This document shows, piece by piece, positions 26,701 through 34,077 of a stretch of 64,000 bases of DNA (positions are counted from its first letter, which is position 1; each line of letters starts with the position of its first letter). The notes under the pieces are model-generated. The model made no database searches. It was not told where the DNA came from and saw nothing but the letters and a program-made list of their open reading frames with translations. The stretch spans positions 1 to 64,000 of the forward strand of contig JAQTZV010000024.1 of assembly GCA_028687585.1 (NCBI GenBank), given 5' to 3'. The stretch is from Desulfuromonadaceae bacterium (GTDB lineage: Bacteria > Desulfobacterota > Desulfuromonadia > Geobacterales > Pseudopelobacteraceae). The translations under genes and the position numbers were made by a program.

Positions 26701-28640
26701 TCCAGCTCTACGAAAAAGAAGACTTGATTGACCAGATTCTGGTGCAGAACAGCGCTCGACGTAAGCGACAGAAGAAGCTGGATATTCGGGTGATTATTGG
26801 CAATCCACCGTATTCCGCCGGTCAGAACAGTGCCAATGACAACAACCAGAATGTGGCGTATCCCTATCTGGATGAACGTATTCGTAGCACTTATGCGGAG
26901 CGCTCGACGGCCACCAATAAGAACGCTCTTTACGACAGCTATATTCGCGCTATTCGTTGGGCCAGTGACCGTATCGGTAATAGTGGTGTGATTGGATTTG
27001 TGTCCAACGCCGGTTTCCTGGAAGCCAACACTGCCGACGGTCTGCGCCAGTGTCTGGCTGAGGAGTTTTCCAGCATCTATGTTTTTCATCTGCGCGGCAA
27101 TGCCCGCACCTCCGGCGAATTGCGACGCAAGGAAAAGGACAACGTCTTTGGCATGGGTACCCGTACCCCCGTTGCCATTTCCCTGCTGGTGAAGAATCCA
27201 GACGCCGCACAGCACGGCCAGATACATTACCACGACATCGGCGATTATCTCAGCCGCGAGGAGAAGCTGGAAAAAGTCAGTAATTTTGCCAGTGTCGCCG
27301 GAATCACAGAAAATGACGGTTGGCAAGCCATCACTCCTGACCAGCATGGTGATTGGCTTAAACAGCGCGTTGGAGGTTTCAGTGAATACATTGTTATGGG
27401 TGATAAAGAGGGTATAACGTCCACGAAATTGTTTGCCAATTATACCAGAGGGCTCGAAACCAACCGCGATGCGTGGTGTTACAACGCTTCCAAAGCTGGT
27501 TTGAAGGCAAACATGTCACGCATGATTGACTTCTACAACATCGAGACGGTGCGTTTTGCTCAGGCATTTGCTGGACTGGACAATAAAGCGCGAGAGTCCA
27601 AGGTTGATAGCTTTATTGATGCCGATGCCACACAGATCAGTTGGAATAGAAGCTTAAAGCAGCATTTGGTTAAAGAACGGAAATTCTCTTTTGATGATTT
27701 GTGTTTGATTCCAAGTTTGTATCGACCTTATTCTAAGCAATGGGTTTACTATAGCCGCGAATTGAATGCATATGTGAACCAAATGCCACGTATCTTCCCG
27801 GATGCAATTGCTGAGAATCGAATGATAATGATCAAGCAACGATGGGCAGGGGATGGCCAGCTGGCGCTGATGGTTGATCGTATTGTCGAACTACAAACTG
27901 ACGGGGGAACTCAATGCTTCCCGCTCTTCCTCTACGACGAACCGGAAATTGCATCACCAGATCAAGCCGACCTGTTCACCACTTCCACCCCGCCCAAAGC
28001 CGAAAGAAAACGCCGTGACGCCATAACCGACGCGGGGCTGGCGCATTTCCAGGTGGCCTATCCCGGCGAAACCATCAGCAAAGAAGACGTCTTCTATTAC
28101 GTCTATGGTCTACTGCATTCACCGGAGTACCGCATGTCCTATGCAGACAACCTGAACAAGGAACTGCCGCGCATCCCTTGTGTGAAAACTGCTGCCGATT
28201 TCTGGGCGTTCAGCAAGGCGGGGCGGGCGCTGGCGGAACTTCACCTGAACTATGAAACAGTAGCGCCCTATCCGGTTATGATCGACAGCGGCGACAAGAC
28301 GTTGACCGATGCCGACTACCGTGTGGAGAAGATGAAGTATGGCAAAAAGGGCAAGGACAAAGACCTCACCACGCTCCACTACAACGACAAGATTACCCTC
28401 ACCGGCATTCCGCTAGGCGCATACGACTACATCGTCAACGGCAAACCAGCGCTTGATTGGGTGGTGGAGCGCCAGTGCGTAAAGACCGACAAGGACAGCG
28501 GCATCGTCAACGACGCCAACGAATGGGCGGAGGACACCATGAACAATCCGCGTTATCCGCTGGAGCTGTTTATGCGGGTGATTACGGTTAGTTTGGAGAC
28601 CATGAAGATAGTTGGGGGATTGCCGGAGTTGGAGATTTGA
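23739..28640 (+). CDS. Type ISP restriction-modification enzyme
   Basis: This 1633-residue protein combines nuclease, translocase and methylase in one chain, like LlaGI/LlaBIII. In order: an Mrr-type nuclease (GIDLVA with Asp66, then QCK at 81-83), a superfamily 2 helicase (Walker A ACGTGKT 193-199, DEAH 325-328, TATPRIYG, and VQSVGRVMR), a linker, an N6-adenine methylase (DPFTGTGT at 916-923, NPPY at 1022-1025) and a C-terminal recognition domain. Such enzymes methylate one strand and cleave after converging translocation. The ATG at 23739 follows AAGGAA; a frame open from 23670 is not used. All catalytic motifs look intact, so this is probably an active defence gene. Confidence 0.93.
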   Translation: MPTLNTLLTSFRTAAVTEREKGTYFEELICTYLRNEAIYRDLYSDVWTYADWATLQGLDGRDAGIDLVARTSGTGEFHAIQCKFYAEDYRIQKSDIDSFFTASGKTHFTYRIIITTTIHWSEHAEDALCNQQPPVSKIDLHDLENSQIDWSQYQPASPPVLKAKKQLRPHQTSALAAVKNGLTQADRGKLIMACGTGKTFTSLKVAENLAGAGKRVLFLVPSLSLLSQSLTEWTQESETPLHSFAVCSDSDVGKKRKKDDDTVQTFTHELRYPATTQPARLAAEMLKRHDPLHMSVVFSTYHSIDVINRAQKEHGLADFDLIVCDEAHRTTGATFDNEKESTFIKVHDAAFIRAAKRMYMTATPRIYGNHAKASAEKDNVALCSMDDESLYGKELHVITFSQAVKLGLLVDYKVIVLAIEAKHVSDRIQNLLKDGNNQLRVDDAAKIVGCWKALSKHGLTNDLVGDNAAMKRAVAFCQVIEVSKGAKTHKVSSKLIAGMFQKVVEAYQEAEKDLSASLACEASHVDGSMNAGEKEEKLDWLKAEPPEDTCRILSNVRCLSEGVDVPALDAVLFLTPRNSQVDVVQSVGRVMRNAPGKKRGYVILPVVIPSLTEAHIALNDNKTYAVVWQVLQALRSHDDRFDAMVNKVDLIGKDTTKMEVIAITDKISKKQEKGKGTKNGEAGKGSFVIGEKVTRPGKEDQFDLQFEIGEIERGIYAKLVQKCGNRHHWEEWANDIAKIARTHIDRITGILENEANVKEREAFKAFVHELRDDLNDSISEGEIIEMLAQHLITKPVFDALFEGYSFAKHNPMSQAMQDVLDVLQEHHLNKEADTLQTFYDSVKERAKDINNAEGKQKIIVELYDKFFRNAFPKMTERLGIVYTPVEVVDFIIHSVNHILQTEFGLTLGSKGVHIIDPFTGTGTFITRLLQSGLITPEQLPHKYNNEIHANEIVLLAYYIAAINIEAVYHSIVGGEYQPFEGICLTDTFQLYEKEDLIDQILVQNSARRKRQKKLDIRVIIGNPPYSAGQNSANDNNQNVAYPYLDERIRSTYAERSTATNKNALYDSYIRAIRWASDRIGNSGVIGFVSNAGFLEANTADGLRQCLAEEFSSIYVFHLRGNARTSGELRRKEKDNVFGMGTRTPVAISLLVKNPDAAQHGQIHYHDIGDYLSREEKLEKVSNFASVAGITENDGWQAITPDQHGDWLKQRVGGFSEYIVMGDKEGITSTKLFANYTRGLETNRDAWCYNASKAGLKANMSRMIDFYNIETVRFAQAFAGLDNKARESKVDSFIDADATQISWNRSLKQHLVKERKFSFDDLCLIPSLYRPYSKQWVYYSRELNAYVNQMPRIFPDAIAENRMIMIKQRWAGDGQLALMVDRIVELQTDGGTQCFPLFLYDEPEIASPDQADLFTTSTPPKAERKRRDAITDAGLAHFQVAYPGETISKEDVFYYVYGLLHSPEYRMSYADNLNKELPRIPCVKTAADFWAFSKAGRALAELHLNYETVAPYPVMIDSGDKTLTDADYRVEKMKYGKKGKDKDLTTLHYNDKITLTGIPLGAYDYIVNGKPALDWVVERQCVKTDKDSGIVNDANEWAEDTMNNPRYPLELFMRVITVSLETMKIVGGLPELEI

Positions 28641-28730
28641 AAGACGGGATGCCAAAGCGAAGCAATACGAAAACTGGCCAACCGGTAAACATTTCAACAA
28701 TAAACACTGTTCGTCCTACGGAAGTTACTT

Positions 28731-29849
28731 ATGCGAATCGTAAATACATTTGAAAAGCACCTTCAGGAACCGGAAAAGTCAGTAGGGGCCTATATAAAAG
28801 AGAAAAAACTTGAACTGGGAGTAAGCCTGCTTGGTTTTAAAAAGATCTATTTAGACACCAAATACTGGCTAATGATACGTGATGCGAAGCTTGGTAGATC
28901 AAAGAACGAGAAACAATGCCAGTTGCTGGAAATGACAGAGAAACTGGCAGCATCTGGCGAATATATTTTCCCGATTAGTGAAGATGTATTTGCCGAAATA
29001 CTTAAACAAACAGATCCTGTTACATTGATGACGACTGTTGATTTAATCGATAAATTTTCAAAAGGAGTCTCTCTAATATCAAGTGACGAAAGAGTCTGTT
29101 TGGAAATATTTCATTTTTTAGAGAGTCAGTTGGGTTCTTCCGTTCATTCTTTACAGGAATTAGCGTGGACCAAAGTGGCATACATTTTAGGATTTGTTAC
29201 ACCTGAAAACGAAAACATTCCTTATGAAACTAATATACTGATACAAAAGGCATTTTTTGACCAGCTATGGTCAATAACTCTCGGCGAAATGATTGATACC
29301 ATGTGTAAAAATGGAGAGTTCAGTATGCCCTTCACACCAAGTGGCGCTGAAAAATTGAACATCGGCAAATTTGAGCATGCGAATGAAAATCATACCTTTG
29401 ACCAAATGTTTCAGAGTGAATTAGGTGGCATGGTTGATCTCTATAAAACCGAATTCAAAGAGTTAATGGCATATATGTTTGAAAGGAATACTGGATCACC
29501 ACCTAATCCAAATGAACTTGAAAATAGTCAATCTGGCCAATTGATAGCGAACATGATTTATAACTTGTTCAAGCATAAAAAAATCGTCAATCAATTGCCG
29601 TCATTTAGGATTTACTCTGGACTTCATGCCGCTGTCAGATGGGATAAAAAGCAAAAATTCCAAGCAAATGATATACATGATTTTCGCCATGCAGTTGCTG
29701 CACTTCCGTACTGCGATTTCTTTTTCACAGAAAAAAGACTGAGCCACCTCATAACGCAGAACATGCTGAAATATGATGATTTTTATGACTGTGTAACGCT
29801 TTGGAATTTAGATGATGTTATTTCATGCGTTGCAAAACTGTGCCAATAG
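28731..29849 (+). CDS. PIN-like nuclease candidate in defence island
   Basis: This 372-residue protein has no family I can name. The acidic pattern suggests a PIN-like ribonuclease fold: Asp42 in IYLDTKYWLMIRD, acidic residues in PISEDVFAEIL (84-89), and near the end NDIHDFRHAVAALPYCDFFFTEKRL, where Asp residues precede a strand as in PIN domains. The central 200 residues are helical. It starts 90 bases after the type ISP enzyme, on the same strand, and is distinctly AT-richer than it. It may be an effector or a fused toxin-like protein of the island. The fold is inferred from motif spacing only. Confidence 0.6.
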   Translation: MRIVNTFEKHLQEPEKSVGAYIKEKKLELGVSLLGFKKIYLDTKYWLMIRDAKLGRSKNEKQCQLLEMTEKLAASGEYIFPISEDVFAEILKQTDPVTLMTTVDLIDKFSKGVSLISSDERVCLEIFHFLESQLGSSVHSLQELAWTKVAYILGFVTPENENIPYETNILIQKAFFDQLWSITLGEMIDTMCKNGEFSMPFTPSGAEKLNIGKFEHANENHTFDQMFQSELGGMVDLYKTEFKELMAYMFERNTGSPPNPNELENSQSGQLIANMIYNLFKHKKIVNQLPSFRIYSGLHAAVRWDKKQKFQANDIHDFRHAVAALPYCDFFFTEKRLSHLITQNMLKYDDFYDCVTLWNLDDVISCVAKLCQ

Positions 29850-29869
29850 GCGAAAGAACTACAAATTAG

Positions 29870-29900
29870 GCCGGTTCAAGCAAAGTGGAACCGGCGATTT
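29870..29900 (+). terminator. Possible terminator hairpin
   Basis: A perfect 8-base-pair stem (GCCGGTTC / GAACCGGC) with a 10-base loop starts 20 bases after the PIN-like gene stop and is followed by GATTTT. The T run is short, so termination is uncertain. Confidence 0.45.
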
Positions 29901-29950
29901 TCGCGGCAATCAAACCAAGCAGAAACAGAGTCAAAAAGCGAAAACCTTAC

Positions 29951-30013
29951 TACCCCCCAGCCCCTCCTTACCAAAAGTAGGCGCTTTTAAGCGAAAACAG
30001 GAGGGGGAGCTAA
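29951..30013. repeat. Small C-rich/G-rich inverted repeat
   Basis: A CCCCCCAGCCCCTCCTT arm and an AGGAGGGGGAGCT arm flank a short core holding the palindrome CGCTTTTAAGCG. The element adjoins the 5' side of the rhuM remnant and may have been inserted there. It resembles widespread short dispersed repeats. Confidence 0.4.
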
Positions 30014-30437
30014 AAACCGTAATGTATGGGTCGTCCGTTTTGAAGGTGAGACCGTCTGGCTTGCACAGCAGCAAATGGCGGAGTTGTTTCAGACGACCAA
30101 ACAGAACATCAGCTTGCATACTCAAAACATCTACGAAGAGCAGGAGTTGGAACGGGAGGTAACTGTCAAGGAATCCTTGACAGTTTAACAGGAAGGCAGC
30201 CGTTCGGTGCGTCGTCGGGTGGAGCTCTACAACCTTGACGTCATCATCTCGGTCGGCTACCGGGTGAAAAGTGTCGTGGCTACTCGCTTCAGGATATGGG
30301 CTACCCAGCGGCTGCGGGAATATATTGTCAAAGGTTTTGCCCTTGATGACGAGCGCTTGAAAAACCCTGACCAACCGATCCCGGCGCTACGCATCAGCTT
30401 CAATCGGCTTCCTTCTTGCCATTACAACAATCATTGA
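30014..30437 (+). pseudogene. RhuM-family protein remnant
   Basis: One frame reads VRFEGETVWLAQQQMAELFQ, TKQNISLHTQNIYEE, a TAA, then YNLDVIISVGYRVKS and FRIWATQRLREYIVKGFALDDERL. This matches RhuM-type (virulence RhuM) proteins of about 330 residues. The TAA at 30186-30188 lies where the family has a Gln-rich stretch and looks like a single-base nonsense change. Homology stops after KNPDQP, so the C-terminal half is lost, as is the true N-terminus. RhuM genes commonly travel with restriction and toxin-antitoxin modules. Confidence 0.8.
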
Positions 30438-30474
30438 GTACATTGATGTCAATGCAATCACTGGAGGTGTTCAG

Positions 30475-30744
30475 ATGGCCAGTATCACCATCAGAAATAT
30501 TGATGAAACATTGAAGAGGAAACTTCGCCTGCAATCGGCACAACACGGTTGCTCAATGGAGGCAGAGGTGCGCAATATTCTGCGCCAGACCCTTCTGCAA
30601 TCGGAAGCTCCGTCGGATTTTGCAGATCGCATTCATAAGCGGTTTGCCGGGCTTTATACCGAATCCTTGCCGATTCCGGTACGGCAGGATGTACGTACCC
30701 CTCCATCACAACGGAAGATGCGCAGATTGCTGCTATTGCCTTGA
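30475..30744 (+). CDS. FitA/VapB-type ribbon-helix-helix antitoxin
   Basis: This 89-residue protein starts with a ribbon-helix-helix DNA-binding domain (ASITIRNIDETLKRKLRLQSAQHGCSMEAEVRNILRQ). The middle (FADRIHKRFAGLYTESLPIPVRQDVRTP) is the toxin-neutralising part typical of FitA-like antitoxins. The last residues (QRKMRRLLLLP) are out of character and come from a junction with a toxin remnant read in another frame. GGAGG lies before the ATG. With no intact toxin next to it, it may persist as an orphan antitoxin or DNA-binding protein. Confidence 0.75.
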   Translation: MASITIRNIDETLKRKLRLQSAQHGCSMEAEVRNILRQTLLQSEAPSDFADRIHKRFAGLYTESLPIPVRQDVRTPPSQRKMRRLLLLP

Positions 30745-30795
30745 GTCGAACCTGCCACTTGTCACCAGAAACTGCAAGGATTTGCTTCACCAATG
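30703..30795 (+). pseudogene. 3' remnant of VapC/FitB PIN toxin
   Basis: In a frame different from the antitoxin, the sequence reads TEDAQIAAIALSR and, after a one-base shift, LPLVTRNCKDLLHQ. These match the last 35 or so residues of VapC/FitB PIN toxins (typically DALIAATAL...LVTRNVKDF). The first 100 codons are missing, so a deletion fused the antitoxin 3' end to the toxin 3' end. The relic ends at the miaA start codon. Confidence 0.7.
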
Positions 30796-31737
30796 ACATC
30801 ATCTCATATCCTCACCAAACTCCTCATCATCTGCGGTCCGACCGCATCAGGCAAGAGTGCTCTTGCGCTACAGCTTGCCCATGCACTGGATGCCGAGATC
30901 GTCAACGCCGATTCCATGCAGGTGTATCGCAGGCTGGATATCGGCACTGCCAAGCCTTCTTCCGATCAGCAACGCGAAATTCGTCACCACCTGATTGACG
31001 TCGTCGAACCTGATCAGCAGTTTTCTGCCGCTGATTTTGCTTCTGCCGCCGATACTGCTATCCGGGATATCGTCAGTCGTGGCAAACGGGTGATCGTTGT
31101 TGGCGGGACCGGCCTCTATATCAAGGCGCTGTTACGCGGTCTTGTTGATTCACCGGGCGGGGAGGGTGAACTGCGTCAGGCGCTGCAGAACGAAGCAGGG
31201 AGGATAGGCAATGCGGCTATGCTGCAGCAACTTCGCCTCGTTGATCCTGAGCTGGCGGCAACACTCCACCCCAATAATCTGGTGCGCATTATTCGGGCTC
31301 TGGAGGTTTACCGATTGACCGGCATCCCGCTTTCCCGATTTCAACAGGAGCATGCGTTTACTGCGCGGCGTTATGACACGCTTCAGATCGGTATCTCGGT
31401 TGATCGCGCTCTGCTGTACACGCGGATAGAAGAACGCGTTGAGCAGATGCTGGCGGCTGGTTTGCTGGAAGAGGTCCGCGCTCTTCTGGCTGCCGGATAT
31501 GGCCGTGACCTCAAATCAATGCGCTCAATCGGCTATAAGGAAGCTGCCGCCTATCTGTCCGGAGAGTGTTCTGCAGATGAAACCAGCCGCTTGATCAAGC
31601 GCAATACGCGGCATTATGCCAAACGGCAGTTGACCTGGTTTATGGCCGATCCCGACATATTGTGGTTTGACTCTGCTGATAACTCTGGTACCATAATCCG
31701 CAATGCAATTGAATTTTATGAGCGACGGGAGGCATAA
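30793..31737 (+). CDS. miaA: tRNA dimethylallyltransferase
   Basis: This 314-residue protein is MiaA, which adds an isopentenyl group to A37 of tRNAs reading UNN codons. Visible motifs are the P-loop GPTASGKSALA, NADSMQVYRRLDIGTAKP, HHLIDVVEPDQQFSAADF, VGGTGLYIKALLRG, and the C-terminal SIGYKEAAAYL...TRHYAKRQLTWF. Length is standard. The start lies directly on the toxin remnant and lacks a good nearby ribosome site (AAGGA is 11 bases off), so the island may have changed its expression. hfq follows after 4 bases. Confidence 0.96.
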   Translation: MTSSHILTKLLIICGPTASGKSALALQLAHALDAEIVNADSMQVYRRLDIGTAKPSSDQQREIRHHLIDVVEPDQQFSAADFASAADTAIRDIVSRGKRVIVVGGTGLYIKALLRGLVDSPGGEGELRQALQNEAGRIGNAAMLQQLRLVDPELAATLHPNNLVRIIRALEVYRLTGIPLSRFQQEHAFTARRYDTLQIGISVDRALLYTRIEERVEQMLAAGLLEEVRALLAAGYGRDLKSMRSIGYKEAAAYLSGECSADETSRLIKRNTRHYAKRQLTWFMADPDILWFDSADNSGTIIRNAIEFYERREA

Positions 31738-31741
31738 CGCC

Positions 31742-31966
31742 ATGTCTAAAACACCTTTCAATATTCAGGATCAGTATCTCAATCAGGCCCGAAAGGAGCG
31801 GGTTCGGGTAGCCGTCTTAATGATGTCGGGCGCCAGACTGGAAGGTTTAATCAAATCTTTTGATAACTTTTCAGTGCTGCTTGATTCCGGCGGCGACATG
31901 CTTATTTATAAACACGCCATTGCCACCATTAACTCTGCTGATGGCACCTTCCGTCTCCATCAGTAG
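31742..31966 (+). CDS. hfq: RNA chaperone Hfq
   Basis: This 74-residue Sm-like protein forms hexamers that pair small RNAs with mRNAs. Both Sm motifs are present: VRVAVLMMSGARLEGLIKSFDNFSVLLDS and LIYKHAIATINS (YKHA being the Hfq hallmark). The N-terminus FNIQDQYLNQARKERV is standard. It follows miaA by 4 bases, the usual miaA-hfq pair. Confidence 0.97.
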   Translation: MSKTPFNIQDQYLNQARKERVRVAVLMMSGARLEGLIKSFDNFSVLLDSGGDMLIYKHAIATINSADGTFRLHQ

Positions 31967-32010
31967 TATCAGTTTCCGGATAACAAACAGGGACTTCAAC
32001 GGGAGGGGTA

Positions 32011-33321
32011 ATGGCAGGACTTCTTATTAATTCAGTCACTTCCGGTTCGATTGCCGATGAACTTGACGTTATGGCGGGAGACCGGTTACTGAACGTCAAC
32101 GGTCTCCCACTCCGCGATCTGATTGATTACAGCTACTACGCCGCTTCCGAAGAAGAATTGCTGCTGGAGATTGAAAAGCCGAATGGTGAGCTGTGGGAGC
32201 TTGAGGTTACCCGTGATGAGGGAGAATCACTCGGCTTGACGTTCACCCCGCCTGACCCTGCACGCTGTGCCAATAACTGCCTGTTCTGTTTTGTCCATCA
32301 ACTCCCCAAAGGTCTGCGTAAACCGCTGTACGTTAAAGACGAAGACTATCGCCTCTCTTTTTTAAACGGCAATTATGTCACACTGGCCAACCTTTCCCGG
32401 TCCGCTCTGAAGCGCATTATCGAACAACGCCTCTCGCCGCTCTATATTTCAGTGCATGCAACCAATCCGCAACTTCGGGAGCGCCTGCTCGGCAAATCGG
32501 GGATTCCCGCTATTCTGGAGCAGTTGGAAGAACTGGCCGCCGCCCGGATTATCATGCACACACAGGTTGTGCTCTGCCCCGGACTGAATGATGGAGAAGA
32601 GTTGAAGCGTACGGTAGCAGACCTTGCTGCGCTCTTTCCGGCGGTGCAGTCGCTGGCGATTGTGCCGCTCGGACTCACCGCTCATCGCCGGAAGTTACCG
32701 CTATTGACCCCGGTAAATGCCGAATATGCCCGACAGTTCGTAACAAAATGGCAGCCGTATGCTGAAGTGCAACGCAGAAAACTGGGGCAGCCGTTTCTCT
32801 TTCTGGCGGATGAATTTTTCCTCAAAGCTGCTCTGCCATTTCCCCCCATAAAAGAGTACGGTGATTTCCCGCAGATAGAGAACGGCGTCGGCATGGTGCC
32901 GCTCTTCATGAAGGAAGCGGCACAGTTGCTGCGTCGCGCATCGAAACACGTACCGTTCCGGGCATCCGTGGTAACCGGAGTTTCATCGTTCCCATTCGTG
33001 AGTGTATTTCTGGATAAGCTTGAGGAGAAGAGCGATCTGGAACTGGTGCCGTATGCAGTGGAAAATCGTCTCTTTGGCTCGATGGTTACCGTCAGCGGTC
33101 TGGTGTGCGGCAACGATATAATATCGGCGCTGGAGGGGCACGAAACAGGCGCTGCCTTGCTTGTGCCGGATGTGATGCTGAAAGAGGGAGAAGGGGTCTT
33201 CCTGGATGATATTTCACTTGCAGAGCTTGAACGCCGGCTCGGCTGTCCGGTCGTGCTCTTTGATTCAACGCCGCGCGGCTGCTATAACACGTTAAAAAAA
33301 CTGCAGAAACGTTCTCAATAA
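32011..33321 (+). CDS. PDZ and radical-SAM-like DUF512 protein
   Basis: This 436-residue protein has an N-terminal PDZ-like domain (GSIADELDVMAGDRLLNVNG, residues 1-60), a radical-SAM-like Cys cluster CANNCLFCF near residue 88-96 (CxxxCxxC), FLNGNYVTL, and a C-terminal DUF512 region (TGVSSFPF...LVPDVMLKEGEGVFLDD). It belongs to a conserved family of putative iron-sulfur proteins often near der/EngA in other bacteria. Substrate and reaction are unknown. GGGAGGGG precedes the ATG. It may be co-transcribed with hfq. Confidence 0.85.
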   Translation: MAGLLINSVTSGSIADELDVMAGDRLLNVNGLPLRDLIDYSYYAASEEELLLEIEKPNGELWELEVTRDEGESLGLTFTPPDPARCANNCLFCFVHQLPKGLRKPLYVKDEDYRLSFLNGNYVTLANLSRSALKRIIEQRLSPLYISVHATNPQLRERLLGKSGIPAILEQLEELAAARIIMHTQVVLCPGLNDGEELKRTVADLAALFPAVQSLAIVPLGLTAHRRKLPLLTPVNAEYARQFVTKWQPYAEVQRRKLGQPFLFLADEFFLKAALPFPPIKEYGDFPQIENGVGMVPLFMKEAAQLLRRASKHVPFRASVVTGVSSFPFVSVFLDKLEEKSDLELVPYAVENRLFGSMVTVSGLVCGNDIISALEGHETGAALLVPDVMLKEGEGVFLDDISLAELERRLGCPVVLFDSTPRGCYNTLKKLQKRSQ

Positions 33322-33375
33322 AAGACCTGAATACTATATTTTTTCGCTATGAAAAAAACATAAAGTCAAAAGCTC

Positions 33376-33480
33376 TAACGCAAGGGTGCAAGGTTGCAAA
33401 GGCGCAAAGAAAAGCTTGAAAATAAGGTGTAACCATATGTTCAGTTTTTAACTTTGCGTCCTTGCGCCTTAGCGTCTTGC
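33376..33480. repeat. Inverted repeat, 'GGCGCAAAG' family
   Basis: Arms at about 33376-33411 and 33450-33480 consist of inverted GCAAGG/GGCGCAAAG-type units separated by an AT-rich spacer. The layout is the same as in the repeat at 15705 but the units differ. It lies between the convergent DUF512 and cheW genes and could act as a bidirectional stop. Confidence 0.6.
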
Positions 33481-33551
33481 CTAGAGGCACCTTCTTCTGG
33501 TTGCGTTAAAGAATTTCAGATTCTCAATCAGATTCGCTCTGACAGTGCTAC

Positions 33552-34052
33552 TTAAAACTCGCCAAAACTGTCCCGTTCCTCATCAGAAAACATCCGGTCA
33601 ATATCCATGATGATCAGCAACCGCTCGGCGTGGTTAAAGACTCCGGTAATGAACTCCTGCTCTATGCCGCCGGAGCGCATCATGGCGGGCGGCGGTTGAA
33701 TCTCGCTGCTGTGGATACGGATGACTTCCGAGACTGAGTCGACAATGAAGCCGTTCAGGGTGCCGCAGACGTCCATGATGATAATGCGGGTCTGGCTGCT
33801 GTTTTCATTCTCCATCAGGTTGAAACGCCTGCGCATGGAGATGATCGGAATGACCTTGCCGCGCAGGTTGATAATCCCTTCAACATGCTGCGGGACATTG
33901 GGCATCTTAGTGATGGTCGGCATACGGATGATCTCGCGAACCTTTAATACTTCAACTCCATACTCCTCATCATCCAGCATGAAGCTGACCAACTGGATCA
34001 GTTCGTCGTTCTTTGAAACATCACCTGTTTTTACCAATGCGTTAGTGGACAT
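33552..34052 (-). CDS. cheW: Chemotaxis coupling protein CheW
   Basis: This 166-residue CheW couples receptors to the CheA kinase. The characteristic pattern LVSFMLDDEEYGVEVLKVREIIR...VEGIINLRGKVIPIISMRRRF, and later GFIVDSVSEVIRI and HAERLLIIMDIDRMF, is complete. The ATG at 34052 follows AGGAG; the open frame continues to 34397 but that is antisense-like extension over the receptor gene. It is 25 bases downstream of the receptor gene, so the two form a signalling pair; no cheA is in the window. Confidence 0.93.
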   Translation of the reverse strand: MSTNALVKTGDVSKNDELIQLVSFMLDDEEYGVEVLKVREIIRMPTITKMPNVPQHVEGIINLRGKVIPIISMRRRFNLMENENSSQTRIIIMDVCGTLNGFIVDSVSEVIRIHSSEIQPPPAMMRSGGIEQEFITGVFNHAERLLIIMDIDRMFSDEERDSFGEF

Positions 34053-34077
34053 AGTGTGAGGACTCCTAACGTTTAAA

